A stretch of DNA of 64,000 bases from Triglochin maritima. Taxonomy: Eukaryota; Streptophyta; Magnoliopsida; Alismatales; Juncaginaceae. A program made the translations under genes and the position numbers. Each line of letters starts with the position of its first letter. The first letter of the stretch is position 1. Below are positions 1 to 12,589 of the stretch, in pieces. Location of the stretch: the NCBI GenBank assembly GCA_963682175.1, contig OY821786.1, forward strand, positions 31,861,501 through 31,925,500, in the 5' to 3' direction. The notes below the pieces were generated by a model, which ran no database searches, was not told the origin of the DNA, and worked only from the letters and a program-made list of their open reading frames with translations.

Positions 1-924
1 TGTTTTAAAGAAAATATATAGAATTTTTTCGTCCTTAGTTAAATCGGAAAGAACACTATTTACATAATGATAATTGACTGTATTAGCACTACTGACTCTT
101 ATGAGAAATACTGGCCCATTGAGGCGATGGTCTCTGAGGAGGTATGTGGCAGTTAAGTCCACAGAATCAGATATGATTTCTACGTACTGACACAAATTGG
201 TGTATGCTATCCTCACATAATTAATTGAATTCATTGATAATGTTTGTTATAATGATTGATGTACTGAGGTGAGGATGGTTCATGCACCAATCGGAATACC
301 GCATGTGCTAACGGTGGGAGATCCATAGGATTCTTGTATTGTTATTATTGTATCGATCGACCGAATCGATAGATGATATTATTGATATTTAATGTTTATT
401 GGCATTTTACCCGCATTGTATTGACTGTATCAATTGAAGTATATGACTGATAGAAATTGTGATGTTATTATTTATCGGATTTTCTTTCATTTTAATTGTT
501 TGTATTGATAGCTTGTTCTACCATTTTTATCGGGATTGGTCTATTGTTGTCTGAAGGCATACATAGTTTTCTTTATGAAAATTCATTGTGTTTATTGTGA
601 CTGTTTTGCAGGTAATACTGAGTAGGTTACCTGGGGTGGACGTCCTTCGAGATTTTGTGCACCGGGAACCAGATTTGTTCTATTTCTTGTTTAAAATCAT
701 TGTTCTTGAGTCATGTTATTACTTTTGAATCACACTCAGAGTCTTTGAATTCAGTACTTAATCTATTAAACCATCTTAATTATTTGATCTAAATTATCAT
801 GGAGATCCAATGAACTTTTATTTGTTCCTTTATTGTTTATCGTTTTCGCGTGACATTTCCTGTTTCTACGGGAACTTTGATTTTGACTTCCGCATTGACC
901 CCGTGTCGGAACTAGGATGTTACA
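1..924 (+). mobile_element. 3' part of a Ty3/gypsy-type LTR (partial)
   Basis: The stretch has no coding capacity and ends in TAGGATGTTACA at 924, which resembles the GTTACA terminus of plant Tekay/Del-type LTRs and of the better supported LTR that ends at 60816. A leader-like segment with a splice-acceptor-like GCAGGTAA lies near 609. The 5' end lies outside the window, so no target duplication can be tested. The assignment rests only on the terminus and on the composition. Confidence 0.35.
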
Positions 925-1470
925 ACAAGCATGGCATTTCTTAAACTGAATAACATAACGTGGGAAAAGTAGGCAAGTTCCTAGAAGTGTTTTATAATGT
1001 CACGAAGTTATTTTATGGGGTGAACTACTTGACAACAAACTTGTACTTCACACAAGTCATTGTTGTTAATTAAGAGCACGTTGACTTCTTCAGTAGGGAA
1101 TCCACACTTTTAACAAGTAGAATGGCAGTAAAGATGAAAACCAAATTTGATAAGTATTGGTCTGATTACTTCATGATCTTTGGGACAAAATGGAGTTTGT
1201 TGAGTGGAGTTATGAAAAACTTTATGGGAGCAAAATTTCTCTAGTCCAAGATGTTAATGACAAGTTGTGGATGCCTTTTTATTACTAAAAAACAAAGTTC
1301 CTAGAACAAGTGCAAGTGTTTCTTCTGCTCATCCTCTAGCCGACACTTGTTGTATAGGCTGATGCGGATCATGTGTTTAATGGATTAGCTTTCTAAAATT
1401 GCAATATTTATTCTTTCACTTTCTTATCTTTCTTTACATTGTAGGTAATGCTTATGTTTTTTTGTAGGGT

Positions 1471-1976
1471 AATTTGATTGGATGTAATTGCAAAGTGGTG
1501 ATATTGGATTTATGTACTTGAGTTTTCAGATTTAACTTGGGTGCAGTTGCATAAAAACCATATTGGTTTTGTGCACTCTAAATTGATGGTGTTCCACTCC
1601 GTCACTTTATCGTTATAGATTTCGTTATCCCTCTGTCACATTACTGTTCCCAACCAGCTCCTCCAGCCAAAACTCCCTCATGGACTTGAACTTTCCTTAA
1701 TTACAACCCCTCCCCGACTCCTCCAACTCGCTTTACGTCTTCTTCCGTCCGTCAGATGGTCATCACCTCTGCCAAGTCTCCTCCGTCTTTGAGGTCTTCA
1801 CCGAGAGGGTCATTGGTGTGGTGATATGTTGCCAGAAGAAGGTCATGGCTTTTGACACCGTCAATTTGGAGTGCACAAAACCAATATGATTTTTATGCAA
1901 GTGCACCCAAGTAAAATCCGAAAACTCAAGTGTATATATCCAATATCACCACTTTGCAAGTGCACCCAAGCAAATA
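1471..1976. mobile_element. MITE with about 120-bp terminal inverted repeats
   Basis: The left arm (about 1471-1594) and right arm (about 1855-1976) are inverted copies of each other with scattered mismatches. Both contain the blocks TTGCAAAGTGGTGATATTGG, CTTGAGTTTTC and TTGGTTTTGTGCACTC. The roughly 260-bp centre is C/T-rich. It sits between two segments of the decayed hAT transposase, so it inserted into that element. A clean target duplication is not obvious and the family is not assigned. Confidence 0.65.
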
Positions 1977-2000
1977 GGCGAGAAAAGGAAAAATGTCTTT

Positions 2001-2290
2001 ATGGAGAAATCAGAGTTGGAGAGATACTTGGAGGACCAAAAGCTTGAAAGGAAGACCAATCTTTATGTTCTTACATATTGGAAGTCTACCCAATATAGAT
2101 TTACAAATTTAGCACTTATGGCTCGAGACATTTTGTCTATTCCTATATCTACAGTTGACTCAGAATCTGCTTTAGCATTGCAGGGAAAGTGATAGATGAA
2201 GAGAGAAGTAGTTTATTGTTTGAATATGCAGAAAGTTTGCTTTGTTTACAAGATCGGAGATCAAATAAAGTTATAAAGGTTCGGGATCTT
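2001..2290 (+). pseudogene. hAT transposase C-terminal dimerisation domain (remnant)
   Basis: The translation from 2001 reads MEKSELERYLEDQKLERK, then a YWKS..YRF.NLA.MARDILSIPIS motif, the signature of the hAT dimerisation domain of plant zf-BED/RICESLEEPER-like transposases. It parallels 30740-30990 residue for residue over most of its length. The frame stops at 2192 inside the SE(S/Y)AL motif and the similarity continues in another frame (YAESLLCLQD-like near 2225), so the copy is frameshifted. It is the distal part of a dead gene whose upstream part is barely recognisable at 960-1260. Confidence 0.75.
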
Positions 2291-3117
2291 AAGTTCAATT
2301 TGATTTCTATCTTTTCTAACTATTGAATATATTTTTAGTTGTACAAGAAAACGTTGTCAAAGAACCTGGATTAGAAGCTCTTACACAAGCCGTTATCGGG
2401 GTTGAGTCTTCTAGAAGAATTGGTACAAGATTCATCTAGTGTCATTGTAGGATCAAGTAGTGAAGGTAGTATTTGTAATACTCTTTATAGTCTTAACTAA
2501 CTTCATATATATTCACTTTTGCTATATATTAATGATTATTGCTATGAATGTAGGTTGATATTTGGAAAGTATGAAGTGACAAAGTGATTGTCTTTGATGA
2601 GATGGAAAAGAAGATACTGGGGCAAGCAATCTAGTCTCTTGTGGAACCAAAAGTTAAAGACATAAATTAATCTTTGCATTTTACATTTTGAAATGATCTT
2701 CTTAAACCCTTAAAGTTTGAACTTCATGAGTGATGACATTTGGTTTGATTTGACTTGATATAGCTTGATATTGATTGTTGAGTGTGCAACAAATTTTCGT
2801 ATACGTTTGTGCACCTTTTCGTGTACATATCATGTACACATGTGTTTCATGTCCCTTGTTATGCAACAAGTTTTCGTGTATATTCGTATGTATTCGTGTA
2901 CATATCAGGTGTTGTCGTGCACGATCGGGTAAAACTACACATTTAGATATTGTGTTTTATCATATCAATACGATTATTATCATTTTGTGTATGGGTTTCA
3001 AGACCTTCGTATCATGTTCATATCTTCCACATACTTGTTAATATGTGTCATGTTCATGTACATATCATATATTTAACACGATAAGATAAGACACAAGACA
3101 CCACGATTGACGATCTA

Positions 3118-4891
3118 GCTAAACTAATAAGTAGTAAGATAAATATAACAACAAATAGGTTTTGTTGTTATATAACACGATAAGATAGGACACAAGACAC
3201 TAGTTTCAAAGTCAGTACGTCCAACTTTTGAACAAAGGTTTACCCACTACACTACAAAGCTTGTATATTAATTATTTGAGGTGTTAATAATACAATACAA
3301 TGTAATTACCGAGCGCCATTTTTTGGTCATGCTCAGCTCGTGAAGAGCCGAGTCGAGCCATGAACCAAGCGAGTTACCTATCTCAAGTAATTTTGACGGC
3401 CCTATTGAAATTGTCCTTTTCATATTAAAAATAAAATAAAAGAGTTGATAGTTAAAAAAATGAATGGTTCATTTTTTTCTCTATCATATAAATAGTCGAA
3501 AACCCGTGCGGTGCATGAATAGTCTAGAAGGAAAATCTTATACCAAAATGTAACAAAAAAATATGACAACCTGCATGTGGTAAACCAAATGAAACAAAAA
3601 AAAAATCCACCAAATCATGTTCCAATAAATATACCAAATCAAAAGGTTCAATTGGTTTCCAATATGGTATACGAAATCAACTAAGTGATATTGACTACAA
3701 AATCGGGATTCGAAACTAACAAATAGAACTCTTTTGCAAAATTATCTTTAAATCAGTAAATTTAAAATTAGTTTTAATCAAGTTAGACTTCACGTTTGAT
3801 TGTTGTCGAACATAAAATTAGTTTTATCTTACCGAGAACAAAGAGATTGTAAAACTCAAAAGTCCAAGCAGTTATAGCTCTAAACAACCTTGGAGTGTCC
3901 ATTTTAATTAACTTAGTTTGTCATCTTAATCCGCTAACAACAACTACTTGTTGGAGTCATCATAATTTCCCATTTATGGGAGTTTGGCGGGAGAAATGAT
4001 ACAAGGATGGTTACATGTTAGTTTGGGAAGAAATAGGTTAGTAGTGGGTAATGTCAGCTGTGAAGAGGTGGAGTGAAAGGATGTGACCTTCAAATATTCA
4101 ATTTACAAAAGAAATTAAAAAGGATGGAAAGAAAAACTAATGGTTTATATATATATTCAAAATCTAGACGATAATTTTTAGGAATATTAAGAGATGGGTG
4201 GCTCGGGATCACCATCCCATCGACTTTATACTACTGATTGCAATGGGATGTTGGTTGCTTACTCTATCTCATTTGAAGAGGTATATAACAGTGGCCTTCA
4301 AAACGGATATGTCGTGCCATCTAGCACACCATACTCTCTGAAACACACGAAACACACAATCTTCTAGAACGCCTGCCTAACGATGTTGTGGCTCCTAATG
4401 TCCCACCACCTAAGGTTGTTGAATTAATACCTAGTGAATCATCAAGGAAGGCAAACTAAACAACCAATTTTCATGCAATTTTCATTCAATTTTGTGTAGA
4501 CAAAGTTAGAGCTGGAAACCGTTGATGCACATGCCTTAACGATGTTGGAAGAAGAAAGCTTGTACAAAACTGTAGCAGGAAAACAATTTTGAACTACACA
4601 TGGGGGAAAATGAGGAATCACTGGAATAACCAAAGAAAAAGATACATGACTTGGAAGTAGTTACAACCACACACCAACAAATCGCCACACAGTTGCTATG
4701 GATGATAAATGATGGAAGGACAATGCCACGATGAGCCTTACTATTTCTTATCAAAAAAATTAAGTTGCACTTTGAATTGTGTTTTTTTTGAAGTAGAACG
4801 TCAATATATTTTTTGTTTGAAATTTCACCACATATAGGATTGTCTGGGTCTAGAGGATTTTACGCACACTTCTCTTCAATTCGAAGAGCAA
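3118..4891. other. AT-rich non-coding stretch
   Basis: I see no gene. A short motif (ACACGATAAGATA then ACACAAGACAC) occurs at about 3076 and again at about 3176, suggesting a duplicated hAT subterminal piece. A GAGCGCCATTTTTTGGTCATG-type patch with CG-rich words lies near 3310-3400. The rest is anonymous. Confidence 0.4.
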
Positions 4892-5254
4892 ATGCATTTA
4901 ATTTTTGACAAAGAAATGGCAAACAGCGGACACGGATTCTGCGTGGTTAGGAAGGGAAACAAAACAAAACTACACACCCATGTTAGCGGGTCATCACACG
5001 TAAGTGGAGCTGATCATGTTGATGAGGATGAATGCAGCGCTGAGTCGGGTGACAATGGTGTGGGACAGGGTGATCCACCGACAAGTAAGGCAGAAAACCT
5101 ACCAAACCAAAATACTTGTATCCCACTTTCCGTACAATACTTGGGTGGTAAGATCACAACTTTCATGGAGGTAGTGGCTGAGAACAAAAACCTCCTTTAC
5201 AAACGAGCACGGGAGAATGTTTACAACGAGTTAGGTTATGAGTGCTTCTCCTAG
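4892..5254 (+). CDS. unrecognised ORF, 120 aa, probably a decayed gene
   Basis: The reading frame is acidic and hydrophilic in the middle (DHVDEDECSAESGD) and ends in a helical stretch (FMEVVAENKNLLYKRARENVYNEL). Past the stop at 5252 a second frame continues with a plausible helical sequence (DLVDLSEVFESYTKRDVSVAL, then KSRQKWITKELRKL) to about 5405, so this looks like one protein broken by a frameshift near 5245. I do not recognise a family; an accessory protein of a plant DNA transposon is possible but unproven. Confidence 0.2.
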   Translation: MHLIFDKEMANSGHGFCVVRKGNKTKLHTHVSGSSHVSGADHVDEDECSAESGDNGVGQGDPPTSKAENLPNQNTCIPLSVQYLGGKITTFMEVVAENKNLLYKRARENVYNELGYECFS

Positions 5255-5405
5255 GATCAGATGATTTGGTGGACTTGAGTGAAGTGTTTGAATCATATAC
5301 AAAGCGAGATGTGTCTGTCGCCCTCGGGGATGAGAAAAGCAGACAGAAATGGATCACAAAAGAATTGAGGAAGCTCAGGAGTTCGATTGGTTATCAAAAT
5401 GTTCT

Positions 5406-6584
5406 TTAATAATGGATGACAATTTCCATAGTAGGATTGAAAATGTAGTGACTCATTTGCTTCTTGTTCATTGTTTAATTCAAATTTGTTAATGCCAAAT
5501 AGTGTCAGTGGTGGATTTCCTAGATGTTACCACTTTGGTGGTGTTTCATGACCATCAATTTATTAAGAAGTCTTATTATCAATTCAACAGGGAGGAATGC
5601 AGTGGTGAGTGGGAGGAGAATGTGGATGGACCATGTGAACCTCCAACATCCTAGATTGATTAGCATATGGTTTTGTTGAATGTTAGGTTCAAATTCTTTA
5701 GTTTCATTTCTGTACATTTAGGTAGTATAAATTGTGATTTGCAAACACATGTAGCGTATCATTATTGGTTTATATCAGCATTAACCCGTGCAAATCGTGG
5801 TGATTCACTAGGATTTCTTCTCTTGTGAAGGACTCAGATTGTCATCGTGATTTGTATAGAGCCATTGTTCTTTCTACCTTCATTCAGAGACAAGCTACGG
5901 AACATGTGGTTCTAGAACATTCGGGGACATCAATGATGTGCCTCAGTTATTCTTAGTTCGTTATAGAAGAAATTCCACTGAAGTAGTTCAAAAGATCTAG
6001 AAGAAAATCAAGAATGTTTGGGATATATACATCACAAGATGAGGATGTTAACCTTGCTTCTCGATTAGTTGCTAGGTACAATGGGTCAGAGGACATTTCA
6101 GACGCATACTATTAGCTTGTATGTTGTTTCAGGTATAAAAAATTACGATTATCACAAATCTATATAAAAATATTATTCGATGAGGTGAGACATCAAACCA
6201 CAAATCGTACAATATTTTTTATCTAAAGACTGGCAATAACAAATATTGATTGGGTGTTGAATGACAATCAAATCAAAGCAAAGAATTGTAATGTCAATAT
6301 GTCATAATGAGATTACATGGACCATGTCATCCTCCAACATCCTATATTTGATTAACATATGGTTTTGTTGAATGTTATGTTCAAATTCTTTAGTTTGATT
6401 TTGTTACAGTTATGGTTAACATTTTGAGGCAATTGCTTGACATGAAAGAAATGCAATTACTTGACTATAGTTTGCATCACTTTCTCATTGGAAATTATCT
6501 TTGATTAATTTGGATTGAGAATAATATGGTTCAATACAAACGCGTCATGTCATTCTTCATTAATACATCTTCATGCTTTAAAGA
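5406..6584. other. non-coding stretch with a short local duplication
   Basis: I see no gene. The phrase CATATGGTTTTGTTGAATGTTA occurs at about 5663 and again at about 6356 in a similar context (both after a CCTCCAACATCCTA phrase), so part of this stretch is a diverged duplication. Confidence 0.4.
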
Positions 6585-6594
6585 CACTACAAAA

Positions 6595-7025
6595 ATACAA
6601 GGCTTCACTGACGAAAGGTATATGCGTGTAAATATCACTTTCTGTCAGTGTAGTGAATCACCGACGGATAAGGCTCCATCAATGTTACATGTGTCGGTGT
6701 ATGTCTACTTCAACAGACGTTTCGACGGATAAAGCTCGTCGGTGTTACTTTTGGGGCCAAAATTCCCGCCAATTTTTTTGGTCTGCTTTCGTCGTACCGG
6801 AGAACACCAACAGAAGCTCCGTCGGTGCTAGACACCAATGGAATTATTCGTCAATGTAGATTACACCAACAAATACGTTCTCCGACAGTTGTAGAACCTA
6901 CACTGACAGATATGTATGTCGGAGGTAAAGATCGGTTACATACACCGATGAATATGTACCGTCAGTGTACGTCTACAAACGTCAGCCCTTTCTCCCACGG
7001 ATATAGTCTGTCGGTGTATGTCTTT
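6595..7025. repeat. CACTA subterminal repeats
   Basis: Many short copies in both orientations of CCGACGGA, GTCGGTGT and variants (CACCGATGA, CTGACAGATA) occur in this interval. In CACTA elements such repeats bind the element's TNPA-type protein. Confidence 0.6.
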
Positions 7026-7639
7026 TCCAAAACCTAAAAGAGCTTGTTTGCTCTTCCGAGTTCTGGGTTTCCCTATTCATTCATTAAACATTCATACACA
7101 TCCAATTCAATCATCATTCAACAATCATTTATACACATCCATTTCATTCAACAATAATTCATACATATCTAAACACAAAAGTCATATGTATTGATTTATC
7201 TAAAAACAATTCAAATAAAGTTGTTGTAATTACATTAAATTACCACCTAAATTCAGTAAGTAAAAATAGAGTTTAACAATAACAACTGACTGGAAAAAAA
7301 ACACAAAGTTACTAAACCTCCTGTGCCGGCTTCGCCCGATGGATCGTCATCGTTATCTCGACTTGGACGCAGATTTGGTGTGCAAAAATCCTACGCGATT
7401 AAAACATTATTCATTAAGTCACAAAAAACATTATCATGCATATAAACTAAATTATTAAATGTAATATAATTTACTAAATTATAAATACAATACCTCGGGA
7501 TTACCCCCAATCAAAAAGTCGACCATTGACTTATACCTCTTGAGGTTGTTTGTCGGATACCGCTAGCTTGCTTTTCGTTTTTGCTAGCTCGGTTATCATC
7601 ATCTTTATCTACTCATCTTTCTCAACCTCCGCTCTGGCG

Positions 7640-8871
7640 TTACTCTCTGCTCGAGATGGCGTCCTGTGAGGTCCGTATAGGTCAGTCAGAGTGATGAGAC
7701 TCGAGTACATCCTAACACGTCCATGCCCATCGCTGAGAACTGTCCCGACCCGATCCTGAGTGCTAACCGCCATATTGATAAACCTCTAAGAGCTCGTCTC
7801 ACCCGGTCATCGTAAAGCTTCCAATGTTCCTAAAATAAGAAACCGTTGTAAATTCACAAAGAAGGTATCAAACCACATTAAGTAATTGTAAAGTAATAAT
7901 AAACTTAAACTAGACTCAGGAGCGTCCGGGTTTTCTGCAATCTGCAATACCAATGCATCTATAAGAATTTAAAAAGTAATGAATATATTAGAATTTGAAA
8001 AAGTAATGAATCTATAAGAATCTTAAAAAAATTAAATATATCTCACAATTTTCTCCCTGTGTCACACCACCGATTTCGTACCACACTAATGTTGTATTAC
8101 CAAATTTGTCAGATTTTTCTTATTAGTCTCGCTCTTCTTCTGCATCACCAATAATCCAAATTCTTAGTTTTTTTATCATTGTAAATAAATTAACAAAAAA
8201 CTTAACAAATTTATCCTAAATATCTCGCTGGACCAGTAGTCAAGCAGAGTAGACCAATCCTCCACAGAAATATGTGACGGTCTAGCCGCCAATATAACCT
8301 CTCTACTCTCCAAATCCGCAATGTCAAGGTACAACTAGTACTTGTTTTCCTTCCATTTGGTGTTTAGAGACTTCATAATTTTGTCTCTGAACCCCTTAAG
8401 AAATGTCCAATGTGACTGTGAAATAAATTCAAATTAATTTACAATTTAAATCAATACTAATAACTAATGTAACTTAAGAACGTATGTAATATTACCATCA
8501 ATTGCGTCCATACCACATCCTTGTCTTTTTTGGCACCAATCTCCAATACGAATAATGAGGATGCAGTACTTGTGTCCTCCTAGCTATCATGTCGACAAAA
8601 TTCTAGAAGCATTCGACGTTCTTTCCCTTAGATATGTCTTCCGTTGTGAACTCAATCTCATTCGAAACTGTAGGGTTCCAATCCTCCAGAAGTTGTGTGG
8701 ATCCATGACCTCTACTCGTACTCGCTGTATAGAGCCCAAAGGGCTAGGATCCTCCTCAATATCACTTGCATTATCGGTTATCTGTGGGGTATCCTCCACT
8801 ACAAGTCGTCGACGTCTTTGCCTATCACCGTCGGTAACAGGGTGTGGTGGTGAAGACTGATGTCTCGTCAT
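7640..8871 (-). pseudogene. Transposase_24-like (Ptta/En/Spm) gene, decayed
   Basis: Reading the minus strand, 8871-8587 gives a 94-aa start (MTRHQSSPPHP... with a basic RQRRRR stretch). 8430-8215 gives FLKGFRDKIMKSLN, then ARPSHISVEDWSTLLDYWSSE, the tryptophan-rich pattern of plant Transposase_24 proteins. 8150-8060 gives SETNKKNLTNL, and 7790-7560 gives DRVGTVLSDGHGRVRMYSS followed by a coiled-coil-like TELAKTKSKL. Stop codons separate the blocks. These proteins accompany TNP2-type transposases in CACTA elements; TNP2 itself is not visible here. Confidence 0.5.
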
Positions 8872-8880
8872 ACTTGAATT

Positions 8881-9880
8881 TTATGAAGTAATTTAATTTA
8901 TCATCAACTACATAATAAAAATTATCCAAATCAATTCAAATAAACTCAATCTAACCAAGTCAATTATCCAATACAATCCAACTAACTCAATCACACTAGA
9001 GCATTCCACTCAATCCAAATCAATATAACTAAACCGTAAATCTAAAATAACTATTTATTAGAAATTTTGGTAATATCTCCCATATATTTTCATAAATGAA
9101 AATTTTGGAAATCCTGCACTGACAAGGCAAAACACATTTCCTTATCAAAGAGTAGTACCACAACTTCTGCATTTCAGATATTGTAATATTACAAAGTTCA
9201 ATACAATAGCAAATGGATTACACCATCTCATCCATTGATATTAGTAAATTCCTTGCATGTGGTTGTCGTTATGTTCCACACTGTTTCTTCGTCGCATGAC
9301 AACTACATAGGCTAAGGGCAATATTCCACCTCTCCGTTACTAGTACACTGGGACAAGGTTAGAGAATAACTAGACGACTGACTGTCACTGTCGATGTAAA
9401 CTACAATGTGTTCATCATCCTCAACTGGACTTCCTGTGACAAATTATCAATATTGAATTTCACAAAAATGAAAAAGTATAATATATAAGTCGTTAGGGCT
9501 GGTATAGTAATTTGACAACCCTTCGAAATGGTTATGAAGTTATTCGTTTAATTAAGATCAAGTTTCAACTTGAAATCAATGTATATACTCGTGAATTCCA
9601 AAAATTCGAATTACAACAAGCCGTAACAATCTAAAAAAGAAGATGGCATCAACAATTCCACTACAAGTCAATTTTTCATTGATGTAGATGTCAAATAACT
9701 TATATACCCAAAACATGTTGTATATCCTACAATAGTGCAGTGGAAAGCATATTGAAGTTAGAAATTTATGTTACATAATTCTTCCAAGTTATTTTTTTTT
9801 CCAAAAACCATGGTTAGTTTTCCGATATTCCAACCATAAGGCAACAAAAAGATAATTTCCTACGGTCACTAACTGTAGAT
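8881..9880. other. AT-rich stretch without recognised gene
   Basis: The stretch 8930-9020 is a simple CAAxTCAATCC-rich run. The minus strand of 9430-9240 is briefly open (VEDDEHIVVYIDSDSQSS) and could be an exon of the CACTA element or of the unknown gene to the right, but I cannot support it. Confidence 0.3.
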
Positions 9881-9889
9881 AGGGTCATG

Positions 9890-10070
9890 ATCTTCGAAGC
9901 CTTCTAGCAGTGGATCGTTGGTGGGGTTGGGGGCTAGGCATACCAGGTGGATTGTTGTTAGGCTCGATATCCATCTTCAAGGGTGTCTCGATCATCGTTA
10001 CGACCCCACAATTAGCGCAACAAAGCTCTGAAAATCCCTCTCATTCTTCTTTGGTGTGTCCATCGGGTCT
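9890..10070 (-). CDS. possible exon of an unrecognised minus-strand gene
   Basis: The minus strand from about 10027 reads MIETPLKMDIEPNNNPPGMP, then PQPHQRSTARRLRRS and a stop near 9893, and is open upstream for a short way with CCANCGVV (a zinc-binding-like CxxC). It could be the 3' exon of the gene suggested by 10559-10742. No family is recognised, and composition alone does not prove it is coding. Confidence 0.15.
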
Positions 10071-10558
10071 AAAAAATGTTTGCATATAGATAACATCAGG
10101 TATTACGTGAAAAGTTTAATGTACTTCTACGACAACTAGATGATATAGTTTGAGTTTGGACACTAATAGTAACAATAACATTCAGGCTAAGTTAAATGTT
10201 TATTGATCATTGCGAGACTACAAAAAATTTGAGTGTAATGTTTTGTAGTTTTACTAGTGTCATTTATATAATGCTTAGTTGCATGTTTTAGGTGGAGATC
10301 TGACTGTTTTTACTGTTGCCATATATTGACCGATAGATACCAAAAAATGAAGGTAATTGGCTAATCAGAATTGACAAAACTACAAACTACGACACACAAC
10401 CAATATAACCATATATTTCCCAATATTATTCAATCAAACCTGTTTAAAAAAAAATCATCCACGGTTATAACATATTAACGTCCTAATTTGACGAAATATG
10501 TGATTCAAGGCGTCAATAAATCAGACCAAAGGGGATTAGATAATCGATCAACACATAC

Positions 10559-10742
10559 CTTGCGATGGAGGGATCAAATTCGACGTCGGCACCCAGGCAT
10601 AGTTCTCCAGAGCTTCGGATTGCAACTGTAAGTTATGTAGCGCTTCCAAGAATGAATCCTTCTCTCGGGTGTCTTCGGTGATCATTAGATGAACTGTAAC
10701 AATGATGGAGTCCTTGACAACGAAACGACACCGAGGAATACT
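10559..10742 (-). CDS. exon-like block, unknown protein (61 codons)
   Basis: On the minus strand this block has a TTTCAG acceptor just before it, a GTATGT donor just after it, and one open frame through all 184 nt. The frame includes SIPRCRFVVKDSIIVTVHLM and ITEDTREKDSFLEALHNLQL. The upstream blocks at 10990-10799 would be its 5' exon, and the hAT insertion at 11034 lies in that same 5' region. I do not recognise the protein. It may be a captured host gene fragment or a small unknown gene. Confidence 0.3.
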
Positions 10743-11025
10743 CTGAAAGTTAGAATGTAAATATTGAACATTATAATTTTTATTAGGTTGTTCTTCAACT
10801 AAAAAGTTTCTGAAACGTAAAGAAGAAGATTAGAAAACATTGACCTCCTCCTTATCGACACGTCGGGGGAGCCACACATGACCACCGTTGAGCCTGCGGT
10901 GGACGCTACCTTGCTTGCAATGAATCCATAGAAACAAATGGGGACACAACAGTCGATGGAGACGTTTCGCTGGCCGTCAAGGATGACCATTGCAACAACC
11001 TACCAGTCCACCAGAGGATGAGGGG

Positions 11026-11033
11026 AGGAGGAG
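11026..11033. repeat. 8-bp target-site duplication, left copy
   Basis: AGGAGGAG here is repeated exactly at 13509-13516 on the other side of the hAT element. Confidence 0.85.
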
Positions 11034-11489
11034 TAGGCCTGTCAAAATCAGACACGACACGATAACACGACACGGACACGACACGATAATTTAGTGTATA
11101 TGTATAGGAACCTGTACACGAATACACGATAAGCATACACGACACGATACACGAACCTTTATAGTGTCGGGTTCGTGTATAGGGGTCTATACACGATATA
11201 CACGATAACATACACGATAAGGTATCGTGCGTTATCGTGTATGTTATCGTGTACACGATACACGATAGACACGATTGGACATCTTAGTGTACGATACACG
11301 GTAGACACGATTGACACGATATACACGTTAGAACCCGATCCGTAAAACAAACCGACTAACCCGAACCCAAACCAACTAACCAAACCCAAACCCAAACCCA
11401 ATTAGGCAATTACTAACCTGAACACGTTGGGAAATTAGGAGCAAAACACAAAAGTCCTCCTCACCCTTGAATCCTAAGTCCAAAGTCCA

Positions 11490-11780
11490 AACCCTAACTT
11501 TTCCACTCCCCATTCCCGAATCCCCACTCACTCACCCAACCCCTCCTCTTGCCGCCACTCCCCACCCATCCCCTCCGCTCCCCACCCCAACCCCTCCTCT
11601 CGCCACCCCAGCCCCTCCTTTCGCCGCCATTCCCCACGCAACCCCTCCGCTCCCCACCCCAACCCCTCTTATCACCACCACTCCCCACCCAGCCCCTCTG
11701 CTCCCCACCCCAAACCCTCCTCTCACCACCACATCCCCTCCTCTCACCGCCACACCCCCACCCAGCCCCTCCTATTGCCA
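11490..11780. repeat. C/T-rich degenerate tandem repeat
   Basis: Irregular units of about 35-45 bp built from CCCCTCC, CCCCACCC and CGCCGCCA run through the interval. They open long proline-rich and glycine-rich frames on both strands that are composition artefacts. Confidence 0.7.
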
Positions 11781-12589
11781 AATTTGTTGAAGCAGGACAA
11801 AGTCCTCAACTAGAAGAAAGCTTCTTGCCTTCTTCCCATTTGTTGAACCCAGATTATTTGTGTGAGTACTTCAATCTTGGATTCATTTATTTGCTTTGGG
11901 TTCATTTTCTGTTTGTTTGTTCATGTAGTCAATCCTTCTTATGGTAATCATATAATGTCTCATTTCTGCAATTTGATTCTAATATTTCACCACATGATTT
12001 TACACAAGATGAAGAGAATAAACATGATAAATCATCTAGATTACCAGGAAATGTGTTGAAATAAATAGATGATGTTCCTTTCATCCTTTGGATCACAGAT
12101 CAGAGCATGTAACATTACTGAATGTTAATGCAGACATGATATGAAAAATTACCTCAATTAACCTAAAAAATGAGTTGCTTCGTGCCTAGCAATCCTTTCT
12201 TGATAATCAGGGAAAAATGAAGAAAACCCGTCAATAGAAGCCTGAAGAAGACTGCACAGTACACACTAAACAATGACAAGAAAATTGAGGACACTATATA
12301 TATCTTATTTACTTTAGAGAGAAGATCTTGATGCCAAATTATGCAGCTTTATAACAAATTAACATGAGACCAGAATTCCTTTTATCCAGGAATGCATGTG
12401 CCAACAATCTGATAGATGCTAACATCTATTGTCCAATTTAAGATGAACCATAGTCATGCCTTTTGGGATGTGATGGCTAGACTTAAGCTAACTAGTACAT
12501 ATGGCTTTCATTTCTGAGCTGATATATGGCTTTCATTACATGGTCCATGAGCTTATTTCAAAACTATTAAACAACACATTTCTTATTCA

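Larger units (their letters stand above)
925..3117 (+). mobile_element. decayed hAT element
   Basis: The block resembles the better hAT element at 28486-33034. Positions 1120-1170 encode a broken version of the segment before the dimerisation region (KFDKYWSDY-like), 2001-2290 the C-terminal dimerisation domain, and 2790-3110 holds CGTGTAC/ACACGAT subterminal repeats. The right end TTGACGATCTA at 3107-3117 matches the hAT ends elsewhere in this window (TTGACAGGTCTA, TTGACAACCCTA). The left end is missing, apparently lost or displaced at the LTR border at 924. Confidence 0.5.
6585..8880 (-). mobile_element. CACTA (En/Spm) element, one end plus decayed gene
   Basis: The terminus CACTACAAAAATACAAGGC at 6585 is the canonical CACTA end. 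Next come about 430 bp of subterminal words built on CCGACGGA / GTCGGTGT, a hallmark of the superfamily. The gene remnants inside run on the minus strand, so this is the element's 3' end. I did not find the opposite end, so the right boundary is only the last recognised coding sequence. The element is probably truncated or broken by later insertions. Confidence 0.6.

Noticed and set aside
2775..3041. 88-codon ORF rich in Cys and Val
   Set aside because: It covers CGTGTAC subterminal repeats next to a hAT end, with no domain.
11467..11947. Proline-rich ORFs on the plus strand and glycine-rich ORFs on the minus strand
   Set aside because: They follow the C/T-rich tandem repeat inside the hAT element. 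All frames are open because of composition, and no domain is seen.
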